DNA of 16,507 nt from Saprospirales bacterium. Lineage in GTDB: Bacteria > Bacteroidota > Bacteroidia > Chitinophagales > Saprospiraceae. Position numbers and translations under genes: made by a program. The stretch spans positions 503 through 17,009 of the forward strand of contig DLXL01000515.1 of the NCBI GenBank assembly GCA_003448025.1, written 5' to 3'. Below the pieces are notes generated by a model. The model was not told the DNA's origin, did no database searches, and saw only the letters and a program-made list of their open reading frames with translations. Shown here one piece after another: positions 14,431 to 16,507 of this stretch; position 1 is the stretch's first letter, and every line of letters begins with the position of its first letter.

Positions 14431-16507
14431 TCACCGCTTCACAATCCTTCCCACCCAGGTTTGCTGCCCGTTCCAGGCGCGCAATATGTAGGCGCCGGAG
14501 ACCAGTCCGCTGAGATCCAACCGGACCTGCTCGCTTTCGCAAACGCCTGAGCGGAGTTGTTTTCCTCCGGCGTCCGATAATGCCCATTGCCACTTGCCCG
14601 CTGGCAGCAGTAGTTGCACCCAATCTGTTGCCGGATTGGGGTAAAGCAGGATCGCCTGTTGGTCTGATTCCGCAGTGCTTACCATGAACTGTACTACCAC
14701 CTCTGCCGTAGCGGTGCAACCGTTTTTATCAGATACAGTAACGGTATAAGTGCCGGCAGGCAGCCCGGTAATGGCCTGGGTTTCTTCCATCGTAGTCCAA
14801 TAATAGTCAAAAGGAGATGTTCCACCTGAAATAGTGGTAACCAGAGCCGTGCCGTTGGGTGGATTGGATTGGGTTTGCGGGGTATTACCGGTACCCAGGT
14901 ACAGAGAATCCGGCTGTGTAAGCGGCGGGTACGTAAAGGAAGCCGTGCATCCATAGGCGTCTGCAACCGTGACAGCGTAGTTACCCGGAGTAAGGGGCTG
15001 GGCAAGCGAATCTGTGCCGCTCCAACCCGACCACTGCCAGGAGAATGGAGGCGCTCCATTGGCCGGTGTAGCCGAAAGCCAGCCGGTTTGACCATAACAG
15101 GGAATGGGCTGGCCACCTACGGCCAGGGTAATGGCGCCAATCAATTGAATATTAGCCGTGGCGGAATCCTGACAGCCATTTACATCCGTTAAAGTAAGGG
15201 CGTATGCGCCTGCCGGCAACTTTTTGAGCACAGCGGTATCAGCCGCAGCAGGCAGCCACTGGTAGGAAAACGGCCCCGTTCCATTGCTCACCACAGCGGA
15301 GAGAGAGCCGCCTGCCGGGTTGCCGCAGTTTACATCTGTGGCCAGCAGACTCAAATCCGGCCTGGGCGCTTCCGGTACCAGTATGGTATCGGTTATTTGT
15401 CTGCCAGAGGCATCCGTGAGCGTGAGCTGATAGGCGCCCGGAGGCAGTTCGTTCAGTTCTGCGCCGGTACCCGCATTGGGTAGCCAGTTATAGGTATAGG
15501 GCTCGCAGCCATTGACGGGTTGCAGCGAGATACTGCCCCCGGAAGTACCTTCACAGGCGGGCGCTACCATTGGCGCAGCAGCGAGGGCAAACCCAGCAGA
15601 CTCGTATGCCCCGATGTCAACAGTGCCTTCCTGGATGCGCGGATTTCCGGCAATATCCGTCAGAATACCCGCAGCGGCTGCATTAGAGCCGGCATTGAGC
15701 AAAGGAGAGCAGGGGAGCAGGGAGTAATCGTTGTTGGCGGTATCGCGGAAGAGCGGGTCCAGGTTGAAAAGATTGCCGGGACCACAGGTGATGTTGTTGG
15801 AAAAAGGTAAATTACAAACGCTGGAATCCAAGTGACAAAAACTAATATCGGTGTTCTCATTTGAATCGAAAAAGTTATGTGGTCTGAGTATATTGGTAAG
15901 GTTACTGTTTGCTATTTTCAAGTGATTTGGTTTAAAAGATGAAGCGTTAATGTTCTCAATTTCATTGTATGAGAATATTGAATTTTCAATATTAAGGGTG
16001 TCTGTGAGGCTTTTGAAAAAAATATCGAATGATGTATTACCTGCAAAAATGTTGTTATTGAAATTCATTAAAATACCGCCAATGGTCATTGGGATGCCAA
16101 GCTGAGTTGGATCTGAATTTTTTATTATTTTAGAATTTTCTATCAAAACGACATTGCCATAAATATTAAATATATAACCTGACTCATTGCGAATAAAGTC
16201 AGATTTGTTCATGTAAGTAAATTCAGCTGGATAAGCCGATGATAGTATTTCAATCCATCCTTTATTGCAATAGAAATTACAGTTGTTTAACATAAATTTA
16301 TCATTAATACTGGGGAGTAAATCAAGGTAAACCACTGCAAACGGTGTAATAAAACTTGCAAAATATTCAAAAATATTATCTTGTATAAAACAACTATCCA
16401 TGACAAATTTTTTAGTCTCTCCAACTCCCTGTGGCTGGCTAAGTATAGCGCCTCCTGATGCTGAAATATTTTGAAAAAATGTACTACCTTTAATGGTACA
16501 TTCAGCC
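14431..16507 (-). CDS. Modular surface protein with beta-helix, SprB repeats and T9SS sorting domain (5' truncated)
   Basis: The frame is open from the stop at 14431-14433 through the right edge, so at least 691 residues are present and the start is outside; an internal Met at 16401 is not taken as the start. Numbering from that Met: residues before 1 to about 205 look like a right-handed parallel beta-helix (repeated short N-rich strands such as LNIENSIFSYNEIENINASS). Residues 209-267 (DPLFRDTANNDYSLLPCSPLLNAGSN...GNPRIQEGTVDIGAYES) match the end of choice-of-anchor-Q/pectate-lyase-like domains. Four SprB-like repeats follow (280-572). Residues about 583-656 (LLYPNPATDW...LSGLVSGAYIL...VGRIVKR) are a type A T9SS C-terminal sorting domain. 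The protein should be secreted through T9SS and attached to or released from the surface. An adhesin or polysaccharide-binding role is inference. Confidence 0.88.
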   Translation of the reverse strand, partial: AECTIKGSTFFQNISASGGAILSQPQGVGETKKFVMDSCFIQDNIFEYFASFITPFAVVYLDLLPSINDKFMLNNCNFYCNKGWIEILSSAYPAEFTYMNKSDFIRNESGYIFNIYGNVVLIENSKIIKNSDPTQLGIPMTIGGILMNFNNNIFAGNTSFDIFFKSLTDTLNIENSIFSYNEIENINASSFKPNHLKIANSNLTNILRPHNFFDSNENTDISFCHLDSSVCNLPFSNNITCGPGNLFNLDPLFRDTANNDYSLLPCSPLLNAGSNAAAAGILTDIAGNPRIQEGTVDIGAYESAGFALAAAPMVAPACEGTSGGSISLQPVNGCEPYTYNWLPNAGTGAELNELPPGAYQLTLTDASGRQITDTILVPEAPRPDLSLLATDVNCGNPAGGSLSAVVSNGTGPFSYQWLPAAADTAVLKKLPAGAYALTLTDVNGCQDSATANIQLIGAITLAVGGQPIPCYGQTGWLSATPANGAPPFSWQWSGWSGTDSLAQPLTPGNYAVTVADAYGCTASFTYPPLTQPDSLYLGTGNTPQTQSNPPNGTALVTTISGGTSPFDYYWTTMEETQAITGLPAGTYTVTVSDKNGCTATAEVVVQFMVSTAESDQQAILLYPNPATDWVQLLLPAGKWQWALSDAGGKQLRSGVCESEQVRLDLSGLVSGAYILRAWNGQQTWVGRIVKR
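14686..15564 (-). repeat. Four SprB-like protein repeats
   Basis: Four units of about 60-65 codons share a pattern: C-x(n)-G, then S/T-G-G/N-G-P-F/Y-x-Y-x-W, then L-P-x-G-x-Y-x-L/V-T-V/L-x-D and N/Y-G-C. Approximate spans from the C-terminal end are 14686-14889, 14926-15111, 15145-15339 and 15376-15564. The units are diverged at DNA level, so they are old duplications. SprB repeats are typical of Bacteroidota gliding and surface adhesins. Confidence 0.8.

Overview
The window looks like a piece of a Bacteroidota chromosome, probably from the Saprospiria/Chitinophagia side of the phylum (the class is inference). Evidence: a cell-surface protein with SprB-type repeats and a type IX secretion (T9SS) type A sorting domain, a TonB-dependent receptor with an N-terminal carboxypeptidase-regulatory-like domain paired with a DUF4249 lipoprotein, a 505-residue AtpD with a long insertion followed by a short AtpC, and promoter-like TAnnTTTG boxes instead of E. 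coli-type elements. Ribosome binding sites are mostly not Shine-Dalgarno-like, as is usual in this phylum.

Layout. (1) 1-278: non-coding leader, opening with five copies of CCCATAAA. (2) 279-5391: a tightly packed, mostly overlapping six-gene + strand operon: AdoMet decarboxylase (speD), a zinc-ribbon/DUF4178 membrane protein, a 62-residue single-pass protein with a CxxC motif, a single-unit DUF350 membrane protein, a membrane-embedded spermidine-synthase-like aminopropyltransferase, and an FAD amine-oxidase-family protein with a Tat-type (possibly lipoprotein) signal. It reads as a self-contained membrane-associated polyamine-type system: SpeD supplies decarboxylated AdoMet, the transferase uses it, and the oxidase may act on the product across the membrane. 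No ornithine or arginine decarboxylase and no glutathionylspermidine-type ATP-grasp ligase is present. (3) 5392-5733: initiator tRNA-fMet with a Bacteroidota-type promoter and a strong terminator, then a large inverted repeat made of REP-like palindromes and an 18-nt tandem repeat. (4) 5734-6546: a standalone SpaB_C (lantibiotic dehydratase C-terminal / thiopeptide-type) protein with no visible LanB N-terminal partner or precursor peptide. (5) 6798-7868: an AT-richer orphan lipoprotein gene ending at a hairpin. (6) 7956-11844: a three-gene outer-membrane operon (small beta-barrel, TonB-dependent receptor, DUF4249 lipoprotein). (7) 11908-12246: cutA, whose last codons lie inside the first of three copies of a 26-bp repeat. 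(8) 12532-14362: atpD-atpC, the F1 beta and epsilon subunits, with a promoter-like box upstream, an inverted repeat between the genes and a terminator after atpC. (9) 14431-16507, minus strand: the 3' part of a large modular surface protein (parallel beta-helix, choice-of-anchor-Q-like segment, four SprB-like repeats, T9SS sorting domain), truncated by the window edge.

The most interesting items are the six-gene polyamine/membrane operon, the orphan SpaB_C protein, and the two unrelated families of palindromic intergenic repeats, one of which supplies the end of a coding sequence.
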